From: Ignavibacteria bacterium RIFOXYC2_FULL_35_21
GTDB taxonomy: Bacteria; Bacteroidota; Ignavibacteria; Kapaibacteriales; UBA2268
Direction: 5' to 3'
Assembly: GCA_001804705.1 (NCBI GenBank)
Contig: MHAY01000071.1
Coordinates: 1 to 64,000, forward strand
Length of the DNA stretch: 64,000 bases
In this document: in pieces, positions 8,175 to 17,537 of the stretch
Layout: every line of letters starts with the position of its first letter
Numbering within the stretch: the first letter of the stretch is position 1
Translations under genes and position numbers: made by a program
Notes under the pieces: model-generated
Seen by the model: only the letters and a program-made list of their open reading frames with translations
Databases searched by the model: none
What the model was told of the DNA's origin: nothing

Positions 8175-8696
8175 ATGGAATCAGAATTAAAAGAAATAAA
8201 AAAAGATGCCGAAGTGAAAACATTCACTCAAAGGCTTGATTTTTACTGGCAGTTTATTTCTGTTTACGCTATAGCCTTATTTATTTATTTCTTTTTGAAA
8301 GGACTTCTTTTTGATGCAACTTTTACAAAGATTGCAAAAGACCCTGTTGTGATTTTACTTGCATTATTTATCATTGGTTCCGGTTTTGCCCTGTTGTATA
8401 ACATTTTCAGAAAAAGGGCAATAATTGTTGGCAAAGATTTTCTTATTTTCAGAAACAGGTTCAGTGAAAAACTCTTCCATATTAATGATATAATTAGTAT
8501 AAATATTGTAAAAGAAAGAATTCCGAGAAGCAGAAGGAAAGGCGTAATTAAAATCATCAGAATTAAAATTAAAAATAGAAAACGGTTTATCAGAATTAGA
8601 ATGTCCTCATTCTGGAATGCAAAAGAGTTTGTAACTGCATTACTTGAACTGCGTAAGGGTGTCGAGGAAAAGTACAATTATGAATTTTTATATTGA
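8175..8696 (+). CDS. Membrane protein with two helices and a PH-like cytoplasmic tail
   Basis: 173 residues. Two transmembrane helices lie at about 26-46 (FISVYAIALFIYFFLKGLLF) and 56-78 (VVILLALFIIGSGFALLYNIF). A very basic C-terminal half (RIPRSRRKGVIKIIRIKIKNR) follows, with alternating strands that resemble bacterial PH (bPH) domains. I do not recognise a named family. A TATTTTTG element at 8135-8142 with TTG 17 nt upstream may be its promoter. The stop codon is 2 nt before the ATG of the next gene, so the two are probably co-transcribed. Confidence 0.6.
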   Translation: MESELKEIKKDAEVKTFTQRLDFYWQFISVYAIALFIYFFLKGLLFDATFTKIAKDPVVILLALFIIGSGFALLYNIFRKRAIIVGKDFLIFRNRFSEKLFHINDIISINIVKERIPRSRRKGVIKIIRIKIKNRKRFIRIRMSSFWNAKEFVTALLELRKGVEEKYNYEFLY

Positions 8697-8698
8697 TA

Positions 8699-9322
8699 AT
8701 GAAATATTTAAAATATATATTATTAATTTTAATTATATCCTTTATTATTAAAGGTAATTTCTTATTGGCAGTTGACAGCATTTCTCCCAAAACAAATTTT
8801 GAAATAATTGATTCTCTTTTAAATAATTATACGGATAAATTTTGTAATAATCAATTTCTCCAAAAAGGTGAAATAATCAGATTAGAAATCACATCTCACC
8901 CCGCAAGGTGGCTTCTAATGGATAAACTGCTCCGTGAATTAGCTCACGATAGCTGTGCGATTTCAAATGATTCTACTAAAAATGTTAGCTGTTCTTATGA
9001 AATCAACATCAATAATATTTTAGTAAAATATTTGAAAAATAACTTGTCCCAGGATTCATTAGACAGGGAAATTGTAGTTCATATTTCCGCTTCGAGGCTT
9101 AATAATGATAAAATTGTTCCGTTGGAAGAGTTTAAGAGTTCATTCACGGATAGAATTGCAAGAGATAATGTTGTATCGGTTGATAGCAAACAATATGACT
9201 TTGCATCATCACCTGTACCCTTACGGGAAAAAACTTTTTTTGAGGAGATTGTTCAGCCTGTTATATTGATAGCATCAACAGTTGTTGCGGTAGTATTGCT
9301 TTTTACGGTAAGGTCAAATTGA
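8699..9322 (+). CDS. Exported protein with a C-terminal membrane helix, unknown function
   Basis: About 207 residues from the ATG at 8699; an in-frame TTG at 8693 overlaps the previous stop codon and is a less likely start. An N-terminal signal (YILLILIISFIIKGNFLLA) precedes a periplasmic body with many Asp/Ser/Asn, and a hydrophobic segment at the extreme C-terminus (VILIASTVVAVVLLFTV) ends in RSN. The topology suggests a protein anchored in the inner membrane facing the periplasm. I do not recognise it. Translation is probably coupled to the upstream PH-like membrane protein. Confidence 0.6.
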   Translation: MKYLKYILLILIISFIIKGNFLLAVDSISPKTNFEIIDSLLNNYTDKFCNNQFLQKGEIIRLEITSHPARWLLMDKLLRELAHDSCAISNDSTKNVSCSYEININNILVKYLKNNLSQDSLDREIVVHISASRLNNDKIVPLEEFKSSFTDRIARDNVVSVDSKQYDFASSPVPLREKTFFEEIVQPVILIASTVVAVVLLFTVRSN

Positions 9323-9323
9323 A

Positions 9324-9827
9324 TTATTTGATTTTTAATATTCCATTTTGAACATTAATATGTTCTGTTTTGCTCTTATCGGAACCAAAAAAGTTAAATG
9401 AACCATTTATGGTCAATCCGTTCAATTCTGAAATAATAACGGTTCCTGAATCCGATAAAAATACTTTTTCGTCTTTCCCTTTGCCGACAATAAAACTACC
9501 GACTGCATATTCCTTGCCGCTGATGAAATCGCGCATAAAATTGAAAGTACCTGCTTTTAGATTTGTATCAAGATAAAAAATTGATATAACCATACTATGA
9601 TGTTTACTGCTTATATCTGAATAACTGCTAAATTGGAGCTGGTGGCCAGGTTTATTTATAATTACCATAACAACAGCTTCGTAATGAAGGCTGTCATATC
9701 CGGAAATATCGGCAAAGATTTCGGGTTCAGGCGGAGGTGGTTTAATAGTATCGCCGTCACATCCGGGAATAATAAATAGTATTATAACCATAAATACAAC
9801 GGCGATATATTCAATTTTTCTTTTCAA
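9324..9827 (-). CDS. Small lipoprotein, unknown function
   Basis: 167 residues. The signal sequence ends in a lipobox at IIPGC with the lipidated Cys at about residue 23, followed by the linker DGDTIKPPPPEPE. The mature part is predicted beta-rich (YEAVVMVIINKPGHQLQF, GTFNFMRDFISGKEYAVGSF), compatible with a small sandwich or lipocalin-like fold, but no family is recognised. It ends 1 bp from the stop codon of the convergent upstream gene and shares its orientation with the FKBP gene behind it, 40 bp away. Confidence 0.65.
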   Translation of the reverse strand: MKRKIEYIAVVFMVIILFIIPGCDGDTIKPPPPEPEIFADISGYDSLHYEAVVMVIINKPGHQLQFSSYSDISSKHHSMVISIFYLDTNLKAGTFNFMRDFISGKEYAVGSFIVGKGKDEKVFLSDSGTVIISELNGLTINGSFNFFGSDKSKTEHINVQNGILKIK

Positions 9828-9867
9828 TTCAGTATTCAGATAAAAATTACAAATACTAAAATATGAT

Positions 9868-10647
9868 TTACCTGGGCACCATCATTTCTGTATTAGGGTT
9901 TTGTTTTGCTGCTGCCGGATTAGGCGGAGTTACAGTCAATAATTCTATTTCAAAAATCATGAGACCAAAAGGGCCAACTTCGGGAGGCCCGGGAGCTTCT
10001 CCATAACCTAAATTAGAAGGGATAAATAATTTGTATTTTGCCCCCTCCTTCATTAGAAGTAAGCCTTCAACCCAACCTTTTATGAAATTTGTGTCAAGGG
10101 CAATTTTAAAGGGCTCTTTTCTGTCATAAGAACTATCGAAAATTTTTCCTTTATAGTTAGAACCCTTATAATGTACGGTTACAGTATCACTCATTTTTGG
10201 TTGTTTGCCGGTACCTTCTTTTAAGACCTGGTATTGCAGTCCGCTTGGCAAAGTTATAACACCAGGTTTTTTCTTGTTTTCTTCAAGAAATGCAGTACCT
10301 TCTTTTTTGTTTAAATCTCCTAGTTCATTTTGTCTTCTTTGCTGGTTTTTCATCATATCTTCCTGGAAAGACATCATAAGCTTCCTGCCTTGTTCTTCAG
10401 AAACCAAAACGGTGTCGCCATACAAGGCATCATATAAGCCTTTTGCAAGGATGGTGGGGTCAACCATGACAGAATCTTTTCTCATTAGTTTACCAAGATT
10501 AAAGGCACCAACGAAATATGCAATGGAATCCATTTTTGTTTTCAATTCTACTTTTTTGTCTTTCCAATTATCTGCTTCACCGGAACACGCATTGAAAGTA
10601 AAAACAAAAACAAATAGTACAAGAATTATTGAAATTCGATGAATCAT
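9868..10647 (-). CDS. FKBP-type peptidyl-prolyl isomerase lipoprotein (Mip/FkpA-like)
   Basis: 259 residues. The lipobox is FNAC with Cys at about 21. A helical dimerisation domain spans about 30-125 (MDSIAYFVGAFNLGKLM). The FKBP domain is at about 128-240: TLPSGLQYQVLKEGTG, VTVHYKG, FDSSYDRKEPFKI, and IPSNLGYGEAP with its catalytic Tyr. It catalyses cis-trans isomerisation of prolyl bonds and acts as a chaperone for exported proteins in the periplasm. A Pro/Ala/Asn tail follows. The gene order suggests co-transcription with the small lipoprotein gene downstream. Confidence 0.92.
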   Translation of the reverse strand: MIHRISIILVLFVFVFTFNACSGEADNWKDKKVELKTKMDSIAYFVGAFNLGKLMRKDSVMVDPTILAKGLYDALYGDTVLVSEEQGRKLMMSFQEDMMKNQQRRQNELGDLNKKEGTAFLEENKKKPGVITLPSGLQYQVLKEGTGKQPKMSDTVTVHYKGSNYKGKIFDSSYDRKEPFKIALDTNFIKGWVEGLLLMKEGAKYKLFIPSNLGYGEAPGPPEVGPFGLMIFEIELLTVTPPNPAAAKQNPNTEMMVPR

Positions 10648-10845
10648 AAAAAAACTCCGAAAAATTTTGAATAATAAAGTTTACCAAATTACGAAAAATC
10701 TTTTCAATTATTTTAATATAATAAGTATTGAAAAATGCAATTACAAAACAAAAAACCTTTATACCCGTCAAAAGATATTATTATTTTTATATACAATATC
10801 TTAAATTTGTGAAATTTACAAATTTAATAGAACACAGAGGTTATA

Positions 10846-11313
10846 ATGGCAAAAGTTGTCGAAGGAGTTTACGATGCAAAAGGAAAAACATTTGCAATAG
10901 TCGTTACTCGCTGGAATCAATTTGTTGTGAGCAAACTTTTAGAAGGTGCATTGGATGCTTTGAGGCGCCATAATGCCACAGAAGAAAATTTGACTGTTGT
11001 TTATTGCCCCGGTGCTTATGAAATACCTGTCGTTGCTCAAAAACTTGCGAAAACAAAAAAATATGATGCTGTGATTTGCCTTGGTGCTGTCATCAGGGGA
11101 GCAACTCCTCATTTTGACTATATTGCAGCGGAGGTTACCAAAGGTATATCAAGAATTAACCTTGAAACAGGTGTTCCGTGTATTCTTGGAGTTTTAACGA
11201 CAGATACAATCGAACAGGCTATTGAAAGGGCAGGGAGTAAAAGCGGTAATAAAGGTTTCGAGGCAGCACAGACTGCTCTCGAAATGGTTTCACTTTTACG
11301 GGCAATCAAATGA
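10846..11313 (+). CDS. ribH: 6,7-dimethyl-8-ribityllumazine synthase
   Basis: 155 residues, standard length. Motifs: VTRWNQFVV (substrate-binding aromatic), [22 protein letters not shown] with the catalytic His, and [16 protein letters not shown]. It condenses 5-amino-6-ribitylamino-uracil with 3,4-dihydroxybutanone phosphate in riboflavin synthesis. It stands alone, separate from other rib genes, and I see no FMN riboswitch upstream. A TAAATTTG word at 10802-10809 may be the promoter's -7 element, though no good TTG is found at the expected spacing. Confidence 0.95.
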   Translation: MAKVVEGVYDAKGKTFAIVVTRWNQFVVSKLLEGALDALRRHNATEENLTVVYCPGAYEIPVVAQKLAKTKKYDAVICLGAVIRGATPHFDYIAAEVTKGISRINLETGVPCILGVLTTDTIEQAIERAGSKSGNKGFEAAQTALEMVSLLRAIK

Positions 11314-11357
11314 TTATTTGATACTCATTATTTTTTTTCATTACACAGGAGTATCAA

Positions 11358-13637
11358 ATGGACTCAATAAAAATCAATTCGTTAAAATTGGTGCTTATTC
11401 TTATCGGAATTTCACTCTTTAATTGTTATTCATTCTCACAATTCAAAATTGACAGTTGGAAGATTTACTCGTCTTTGCTTGATGTAAGGGTTGCTGCTAT
11501 TGATTCGAAAGGAAGAATCTGGGCAGGCACAACTGGTGGATTGTTCGTTTACGATTCTTTGAATCAGCAGCCATTTCGCGAGTTCCGGAATACCGAAGGT
11601 TTCCTCAGCATGGAGTTTACCGCAATGAATGCCGATACGATTAACAAACTTGTGTATATGGGTACTTTTGACGGTTATATAGAGATCGCAGATGAAAATT
11701 TCAACATCACTCATATTACGGATATAGTGAGTGCAGGATTTCCGAATCCAATAATTAATGATATTTATCTTTATGATACACTGGCTTATATCGGAGGTGG
11801 TTTTGGATTAACGGTATTTGACCTCAAGCGCCAGGTGTTTGTCGAGACAGTTACTAAATTCGGCTCCTTTCAGCCGAAAACACCCGTGAAACAAATTTTG
11901 ATTAAAGACAATAAAATATGGCTGGCGACCGAAGCAGGTATAGCTATGGCAGATTTGAATACACAAATAATTGACCCGCAAGCCTGGAAAAACTATACTT
12001 CCTCAAACGGATTATTAGCCCAACAGCCGATAGTCGGTATTTGTTTTCATAATGATACTTTATATGCTGCCGTTAACAAAATATTATATAAGATGGATAA
12101 TGACACCTTTTTTGTAAAGAAAACTTTAGATGCTTGGGATAATTTTACGAAACTAAGTTCAAAAGACAATATGCTTCTTTATACTACTAATTATTACATT
12201 GCAACTTTGGAAGGTGGTAATATATATATAATCATTCCATCTACAATTAATAATCATATTCATTCTAAAGATGGATTTGTTTTGATGTTTAAGGAATCAG
12301 GATTAGGAATATATGAGAATGACTCTTTAATAAATATCAAACCAAACACACCTGCATCTAATCTGTTTTTGAGTATGGACCTTGATGAAAAAGGAAATTT
12401 GTGGTCGGCTACCGATTATGATGGCAGAGGCAGGGGCTTTATGAAATTATCAAATGGTGAATGGACAAACTATACATCTGATGCATATCCTGAAATATTG
12501 AATAATAGTTACTATAAAATTTATTCGGATAAAAACGGGAAGATATTCGCAAGCAACTGGGGGACAGGAATGTGTATTCTCGAAGAACGCGACACCGGTA
12601 ATGTTTTCACTATTATTAATAATAAAAATTCTCCGATGATAGGTATTGCAGAGGATATTAACTGGGTGATAGCCGGAGAATGTATTGCGGATAATCAGGG
12701 GGCCGTATGGTTTTCGAATTGGGGAAGGATAAGTCCCGGGCCATCAATGCTTGCTTATAAGAAAGACGGAACTTTTGTAGAATTTGAGAATTGCAGTTCT
12801 CCTACCAAGAGAAGTTTTATTTCAATTGCAATTGATTTATCAGGCACAAAATGGTGTGGCTCGAGTCCGTTTGAATCATGGGGACTGATGTATTTGAATG
12901 AGAGAAATACAATTGATGATAAAAGCGATGATATCTGTGGAGTGATGACAAATTCTTCAACGGGTGGAAAACTACTGGATAATGCTCAGACTGCCCTTGC
13001 AATTGACCAATTTGGTGCGTTGTGGATTGGGTATGATTCAGGATTGTCTGTTATTTTTAATCCATCGGGTGTGTTGGGCGGCGGACAGCAAGGGGTAAGC
13101 ATAAGGAAGGTGAGTATGCTGAGTACGCAGAGGGTGAATGATATTTTTGTTGATGCTTTGAATTATAAATGGATTGCTACGAATAACGGTGTATGGGTGC
13201 TGAATCCTGATGGGACAGAAACAATTGCAATTATTAATAAAAGTAATAGCCCTTTGATTGGCGATGATGTCTATTCTGTTGTGGTTGACGGAGAGACCGG
13301 GACAGCATATTTCGGGACTAAAAGGGGTTTGTGTACGGCAAGGAGTCTGGCGGTGAAACCGTTGGAGAATTATAATATAAGCTGTTACCCGCAGCCTTAT
13401 ATGCCTGATAGGGACGGATACGTGACCATTGAGGGTTTGACTGCAGATTCTGAAATTAAAATACTTACTATTGACGGCGGATTGGTGAAAGCGATGACGG
13501 TGAGCGGAAGGAAGGGGATATGGGACGGAAGGGACAGCAAGGGTAATTATGTTTCGAGCGGGATTTATATGATAGTGGCATCATCAACGACAACTGGGAC
13601 AGCTTCAGTGGGAAAGATGGTGGTGATAAGGAAATAA
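11358..13637 (+). CDS. Two-component-regulator-type beta-propeller protein with C-terminal sorting domain (PorZ-like)
   Basis: 759 residues. A signal segment covers about 1-27 (ends YSFSQ). Two sets of propeller repeats follow, with the typical WAGT/WIAT blades (AAIDSKGRIWAGTTGGLFVYD, NYKWIATNNGVWVLN). The last ~85 residues contain a type IX secretion sorting/FlgD-like domain (IKILTIDGGLVKAM, WDGRDSKGNYVSSGIYMIV) ending in VGKMVVIRK. This architecture is that of PorZ, the surface component of the type IX secretion attachment complex that hands A-LPS to cargo. Some regulators share the propellers, so PorZ is likely but not proven. The start lies just after ribH. Confidence 0.75.
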   Translation: MDSIKINSLKLVLILIGISLFNCYSFSQFKIDSWKIYSSLLDVRVAAIDSKGRIWAGTTGGLFVYDSLNQQPFREFRNTEGFLSMEFTAMNADTINKLVYMGTFDGYIEIADENFNITHITDIVSAGFPNPIINDIYLYDTLAYIGGGFGLTVFDLKRQVFVETVTKFGSFQPKTPVKQILIKDNKIWLATEAGIAMADLNTQIIDPQAWKNYTSSNGLLAQQPIVGICFHNDTLYAAVNKILYKMDNDTFFVKKTLDAWDNFTKLSSKDNMLLYTTNYYIATLEGGNIYIIIPSTINNHIHSKDGFVLMFKESGLGIYENDSLINIKPNTPASNLFLSMDLDEKGNLWSATDYDGRGRGFMKLSNGEWTNYTSDAYPEILNNSYYKIYSDKNGKIFASNWGTGMCILEERDTGNVFTIINNKNSPMIGIAEDINWVIAGECIADNQGAVWFSNWGRISPGPSMLAYKKDGTFVEFENCSSPTKRSFISIAIDLSGTKWCGSSPFESWGLMYLNERNTIDDKSDDICGVMTNSSTGGKLLDNAQTALAIDQFGALWIGYDSGLSVIFNPSGVLGGGQQGVSIRKVSMLSTQRVNDIFVDALNYKWIATNNGVWVLNPDGTETIAIINKSNSPLIGDDVYSVVVDGETGTAYFGTKRGLCTARSLAVKPLENYNISCYPQPYMPDRDGYVTIEGLTADSEIKILTIDGGLVKAMTVSGRKGIWDGRDSKGNYVSSGIYMIVASSTTTGTASVGKMVVIRK

Positions 13638-13647
13638 ATAAGATTAA

Positions 13648-14085
13648 CTTAGTAACTCATGTTACACATAAATTATTATTTCTGGAAGCAATAATTTTTA
13701 GTTTTCAATTCTGTAATTTTCTATGTTAAAAAAGAAATAGGCTTTACGTCATTTGGCCTATTTAAAACTTTGAAGTCATAAAATTATTTAATTACTCATG
13801 TTACGCAATATTGAAAACTTTATTCTACACCTTTGTAATTTTAAAAACCTTATCAAATACGTTTAACCTTAGTAAAAAGTAAAGTAACCGGCTATATTAA
13901 CTTGTTGTCCCAATTTTTGGGTACACTTCAGACTAAGGTTTGTAAAATTTATGCGTAAGGTGACTTAATTAATTAAATATTTTGAAAATTTGCTCATTAA
14001 AAATTCAATGAAAATTAAAAAATTGTTAATTGAAAATTCTATTCCTATGAAAATAATATCATGTTGCGTAACATGAGTTAGTAAG
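13648..14085. repeat. Intergenic insertion remnant bounded by inverted repeats
   Basis: The left end CTTAGTAACTCATGTTAC (13648-13665) and the right end GTAACATGAGTTAGTAAG (14068-14085) are inverted copies with one mismatch. A third copy, TTACTCATGTTACGCAAT (about 13792-13809), lies inside in the same orientation as the left end and matches the right end over GTTACGCAA. The 440 bp between have no ORF of note. This looks like a decayed insertion sequence or nested remnants. The right end covers the stop codon of msrC. Nothing else is seen in this gap. Confidence 0.6.
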
Positions 14086-14557
14086 CTTTCCCATAAAATT
14101 TTCCGATAGCGTACATATCAGAGGCGTTTACGAGGAGGTCAACTAATTTTCTGAGGTTGAGGGCGTCATCATGGGTGAATCTGGCGAGTGAGTGACTGTC
14201 GAGGTCGAGGACGCCGTAAATTAAGCCATTTTTTATTAATGGTATAACAATTTCGGAATTTGCTTCGGCATCGCATACTACATGCGTCGGAAACTCATGT
14301 ACATTATCAACATTGACTACTTCTCTTTTATTGACGGAAGCCCAGCAGACACCTTTATTCTTATGAAGGCGGACGCAAGCGGGCTTACCCTGGTAGGGAC
14401 CGATGAGCAATGAATCTTCGGATAAAAGATAGAAACCTATCCAACTGACATCGGGCATTTTTGAGAATAGATGTGCAACGAAATTGGAAGCATTGACAAC
14501 AAAGTTCCTTTCGTCAATAACCAAACTTTGGATTTCATCGAGTAAATCCTTGTACAT
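14078..14557 (-). CDS. msrC: Free methionine-(R)-sulfoxide reductase (GAF domain)
   Basis: 159 residues, one GAF domain. The three family cysteines are present: KPACVRL, NKGVCWAS and THVVCDAEANSEIVIPL, as is the GVLDLDS motif. It reduces free methionine-R-sulfoxide using thioredoxin-type reductants. The usual GVCGxA is GVCWAS here, a mild variation. The stop codon (14078-14080) lies inside the inverted repeat at 14068-14085, so the last residues may have been reshaped by the insertion. The gene is single. Confidence 0.88.
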   Translation of the reverse strand: MYKDLLDEIQSLVIDERNFVVNASNFVAHLFSKMPDVSWIGFYLLSEDSLLIGPYQGKPACVRLHKNKGVCWASVNKREVVNVDNVHEFPTHVVCDAEANSEIVIPLIKNGLIYGVLDLDSHSLARFTHDDALNLRKLVDLLVNASDMYAIGKFYGKAY

Positions 14558-14806
14558 AAAATAATATTACCCCTTTTGGTAAGAACCAGATTTCAAAATA
14601 TAAATAATTAATTTGAGAAGCAAAATAAAATTGTATAAAATTGAAAGATGTAGAATGTAAAATGCAGGGACAAATTCTAAATCTACCAATGTGATGCCAT
14701 ATTTAAAAATAATTCTGAATTATAAAACCTGAATTCTGAATTGATGTGGGAAAATGATAATTTTGAATAGGAACTATTAGTAATAATTTAAAATTTGGAA
14801 TATAAA

Positions 14807-15469
14807 ATGGATAATATAAATAATAAAACGGATTCATATTACGAAGGCGAAAGAAGAGAAATGCTGGAGTTTATTCCTGCAGAATGCCGAAGAATATTGG
14901 AGGTTGGGTGTGGTGCTGGTAAATTCGGATATTCACTGAAGCTTAGGTCGAAATCTGAGGTTTGGGGAATTGAAATGAACGAGAAACAGGCTGATAAAGC
15001 TAAACAATTGTTAGATAAAGTGATTTGCAGGGGATTAGAAACCAATTTGAAAGATTTGGAAGATGGTTATTTTGATTGTATTGTATTTAATGATGTTTTG
15101 GAACATATTGCTTATCCTAATGACGTGTTAATTGACTTAAAAGCAAAACTCACCGAGAAAGGATTTATTGTAGCCTCGATTCCTAATGTGAGGTATATAA
15201 TTAATCTTAAAGAATTACTATGGAACAGGGATTGGAGGTATCGCAATGAAGGAATACTTGATAATACTCATCTTAGATTTTTTACAAAAAAAAGTATTAT
15301 TAGAATATTTGATGAATGCGGCTATGAGATAGTGAAAATCAAAGGGATTAATCCTTATGGCAGAAAGTTGTTTTTTGGAATTTTTAACATACTGACTTTG
15401 GGTTTTTTTTCTGATTCGAAATATCTTCAATACGGATGCCTTGTTCGTAAGAAGTTATTTATTTTTTAG
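14807..15469 (+). CDS. Class I SAM-dependent methyltransferase
   Basis: About 220 residues from ATG 14807 (an in-frame TTG at 14795 would add four residues). Motif I is ILEVGCGAGKFGYSL (about 28-42), motif II has the acidic VWGIEMNE, and motif IV is FDCIVFNDVLEHI. The body resembles Methyltransf_23/MetW-like enzymes. The C-terminal KELLWNRDWRYRNEG...TRLRFFT-like stretch (NTHLRFFTKKSI) is common in methyltransferases near polysaccharide genes, where they act on sugars or lipids. The substrate is unknown. It converges with the next gene and overlaps it by 11 bp. Confidence 0.8.
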   Translation: MDNINNKTDSYYEGERREMLEFIPAECRRILEVGCGAGKFGYSLKLRSKSEVWGIEMNEKQADKAKQLLDKVICRGLETNLKDLEDGYFDCIVFNDVLEHIAYPNDVLIDLKAKLTEKGFIVASIPNVRYIINLKELLWNRDWRYRNEGILDNTHLRFFTKKSIIRIFDECGYEIVKIKGINPYGRKLFFGIFNILTLGFFSDSKYLQYGCLVRKKLFIF

Positions 15470-15893
15470 ATTTCATTTTGTTCTGTACATATTTTAATTC
15501 AGACAGGTCGTGGGCTAAATCAAGGAGATTGAGGTAAGCACCCTGTGTATTCTGCAAATAAACATTTTTTATTCTTTGGTTCGTACCATCATCAGAGAAA
15601 CTAATAAAAGTATTTATTTGGGATTGAAATTTAATTAAATTATCTTTTAATTCTACATCAAGCTTATTGAATCCTTCTTCGCCTTGTTTGGTTTTTTTTA
15701 AGGCTTCAAAAAGATACCAGATAGAAGCACCATTAAAAATGAAATCATTTATCAAATTTTCCTGCCCAAAGGTAGCCCCAATCTCAAGGAAAATCTCGAG
15801 GTCATTTGGTTTTCTAAGGTTACCTCCTGATGAATCCTGGAGAAATTTGACTACTTCCTTTGTATCTTGTGAGATAATCATTGATGTTATCAA
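15459..15893 (-). CDS. Conserved hypothetical protein (helical)
   Basis: 144 residues, soluble, largely helical and charged, with no signal peptide. Recognisable words are TFGQENLINDFIFNGASIWYLFEAL and a Lys-rich C-terminus (NKMKSKK). I do not recognise a family. Its start overlaps the stop of the upstream lipoprotein gene by 4 bp (ATGA), so the pair is very probably translationally coupled. With the ferredoxin-NADP reductase gene it forms a three-gene minus-strand operon. Confidence 0.6.
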   Translation of the reverse strand: MITSMIISQDTKEVVKFLQDSSGGNLRKPNDLEIFLEIGATFGQENLINDFIFNGASIWYLFEALKKTKQGEEGFNKLDVELKDNLIKFQSQINTFISFSDDGTNQRIKNVYLQNTQGAYLNLLDLAHDLSELKYVQNKMKSKK

Positions 15894-16510
15894 TACTGAA
15901 TTGTCGCTACAATTGAATTAAAGATTTTATCAATTTCTATCTGGGATGGTAAAGACTTACCTGTTATATTCATAGGAATCAGTGCAAATTCATAGTATTG
16001 GTTGATAGATGATTTAAAGACCGCAGTTTGGGAAACAAGGGCGCCGGATGAGTTGGAATAATTATATTTGGCAAATGACATAGTACCTAATTGCATTAAT
16101 GAATATTTACCAACCTGTTTGACTGCCCCTGCAGTTTTATTTTCATGATAGCTTAAGCTTGTCCTTGCTAACCCGAGAAGTCCTTCCTTACTTACGATAC
16201 TGTCTGTAATATCATTTTTTCTTATGGCTGAGAAGACAGCACTGAGTGTATAGTCGGGATTGACAGCGACCGCAAATACATCGGCTGAAGCTTTTTCTTC
16301 AACATTTACAAAAAACCAGTCCTGTGGAAGAAAAGCAATTATGTCTCCTTTTTTAGAGCGTACAAGTTTGTCGGACATAGGTATTTCAGGTTTAGGGCTT
16401 AGGTTTATCATTGTAACTTCATCTTCGACAGTATTGTGTTTGACAACAATACAGCCGCTGATGAGAACAAGGGTTAAAATGAGAATTATGCTTTTTATAT
16501 TTATCATCAT
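15890..16510 (-). CDS. Lipoprotein of unknown function
   Basis: About 206 residues from the ATG at 16510 (or 16507); the longer frame to 16543 would overlap the reductase gene and place 11 extra residues before the signal. The signal ends in LISGC, followed by IVVKHNTVEDEV. The mature part contains KGDIIAFLPQDWFFVNVEEKASADVFAVAVNPDY, which resembles PsbP/MOG1-type folds seen in lipoproteins that hold a DUF1795-like sandwich, but I cannot assign it. It lies between the reductase gene and a small helical protein gene with overlaps on the downstream side. Confidence 0.65.
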   Translation of the reverse strand: MMINIKSIILILTLVLISGCIVVKHNTVEDEVTMINLSPKPEIPMSDKLVRSKKGDIIAFLPQDWFFVNVEEKASADVFAVAVNPDYTLSAVFSAIRKNDITDSIVSKEGLLGLARTSLSYHENKTAGAVKQVGKYSLMQLGTMSFAKYNYSNSSGALVSQTAVFKSSINQYYEFALIPMNITGKSLPSQIEIDKIFNSIVATIQY

Positions 16511-16517
16511 GACAATA

Positions 16518-17324
16518 TTAATATTCCTCAATGTGTAAAGCACCCGGATTTTTTTTGGAATGACGAGTGTAATTACGTTTAATTAGAAAATCAGAAACCG
16601 AAGCAATCATCTTTGGATTACCACAGAGAAAGAAATGGGTTTTTTCCGGATTTATTTCAATCCCGATATTTTCTAAAATTTTGTTATTAAGATGTATTTC
16701 TATGTAACCTCTTAAGCCTTTCCAAGAATCGTCAGCCTGAAGCAGAGTGGGATAATAATAAAAATTTTCAAAATTATAATCAATAAATTCAAGTTCGCTT
16801 CGGTAACCGAGGTCCCACAAATAAGCGGCACCATGTATGACGACTAACTTAGTATCTTTATGTTCCTTAAGGTGTGAACGCAGGAAGGATATATATGGTG
16901 CAAGCCCCGTTCCTGTTGCAATCATAACAATATTACATCCGGGCGGTGTAAGGTCGAGATTGAAAAAGCCGAGAATCCTTTTATCAACCCAAATCCTGTT
17001 CCCTTGGGTGAGATTAAACAATCTCGGTGTTAGAGTACCCGATTTAACCTGGCTTATATAAAACTCAAAGTCCTGGGTTTCATGGTTAGCAGAGGCTATC
17101 GAGTAGGGGCGCTTAATAAGTGATTCAGGCTTTAAATTCTCCTCTTGTATGACGGAATTAGGCGAACGCTGTTCGCTGGCAAGTAATCCTATTGCAGTAA
17201 ATTGCCCAGCCCTGAAAGTTGTTCTCGGTTCGTCGGTTCTGATTCTTAGCACCATTAAATCAGGAGTGATAAGTATTTTTCCGGTAACGGTTGCATTGTA
17301 TGGTGAATTTTCCATAAATACCAA
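16518..17324 (-). CDS. fpr: Ferredoxin--NADP reductase (Fpr type)
   Basis: 268 residues; MENSPYN at 17315 is an alternative start. The FAD domain has FRAGQFTAIGL and the RPYSIAS motif. The NADP domain has the IATGTGLAPYISFLRSH glycine motif, VIHGAAYLWDLGYR and the FFLCGNPKMI CG motif. The C-terminus ends in HIEEY, as in subclass I bacterial Fpr enzymes, which end near an aromatic residue. It transfers electrons between NADPH and ferredoxin or flavodoxin in the cytosol. It is the first gene of a short minus-strand operon. Confidence 0.9.
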   Translation of the reverse strand: MVFMENSPYNATVTGKILITPDLMVLRIRTDEPRTTFRAGQFTAIGLLASEQRSPNSVIQEENLKPESLIKRPYSIASANHETQDFEFYISQVKSGTLTPRLFNLTQGNRIWVDKRILGFFNLDLTPPGCNIVMIATGTGLAPYISFLRSHLKEHKDTKLVVIHGAAYLWDLGYRSELEFIDYNFENFYYYPTLLQADDSWKGLRGYIEIHLNNKILENIGIEINPEKTHFFLCGNPKMIASVSDFLIKRNYTRHSKKNPGALHIEEY

Positions 17325-17537
17325 TAAAAATCAAATAAAACTAAATCCTTTCCATCGATTTTTAATCAACTGAAAAAGAAAATACGGATTTTATAAATAA
17401 AATAAACGTTAAAAATATGAAATAATTGAAAAAATTAAAATTTGTTTTTTAAGAAAAATCAAATAACTAAAAATGGCTTGATGAAAAAATCGGACTACAA
17501 TGGAAAGCAAAAATTTCATATTATTTTTAAAAACATA

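Noticed and set aside
10648-10845. FMN riboswitch ahead of ribH
   Set aside because: None of the conserved riboswitch segments is present in the ~200 AT-rich bases before the gene.
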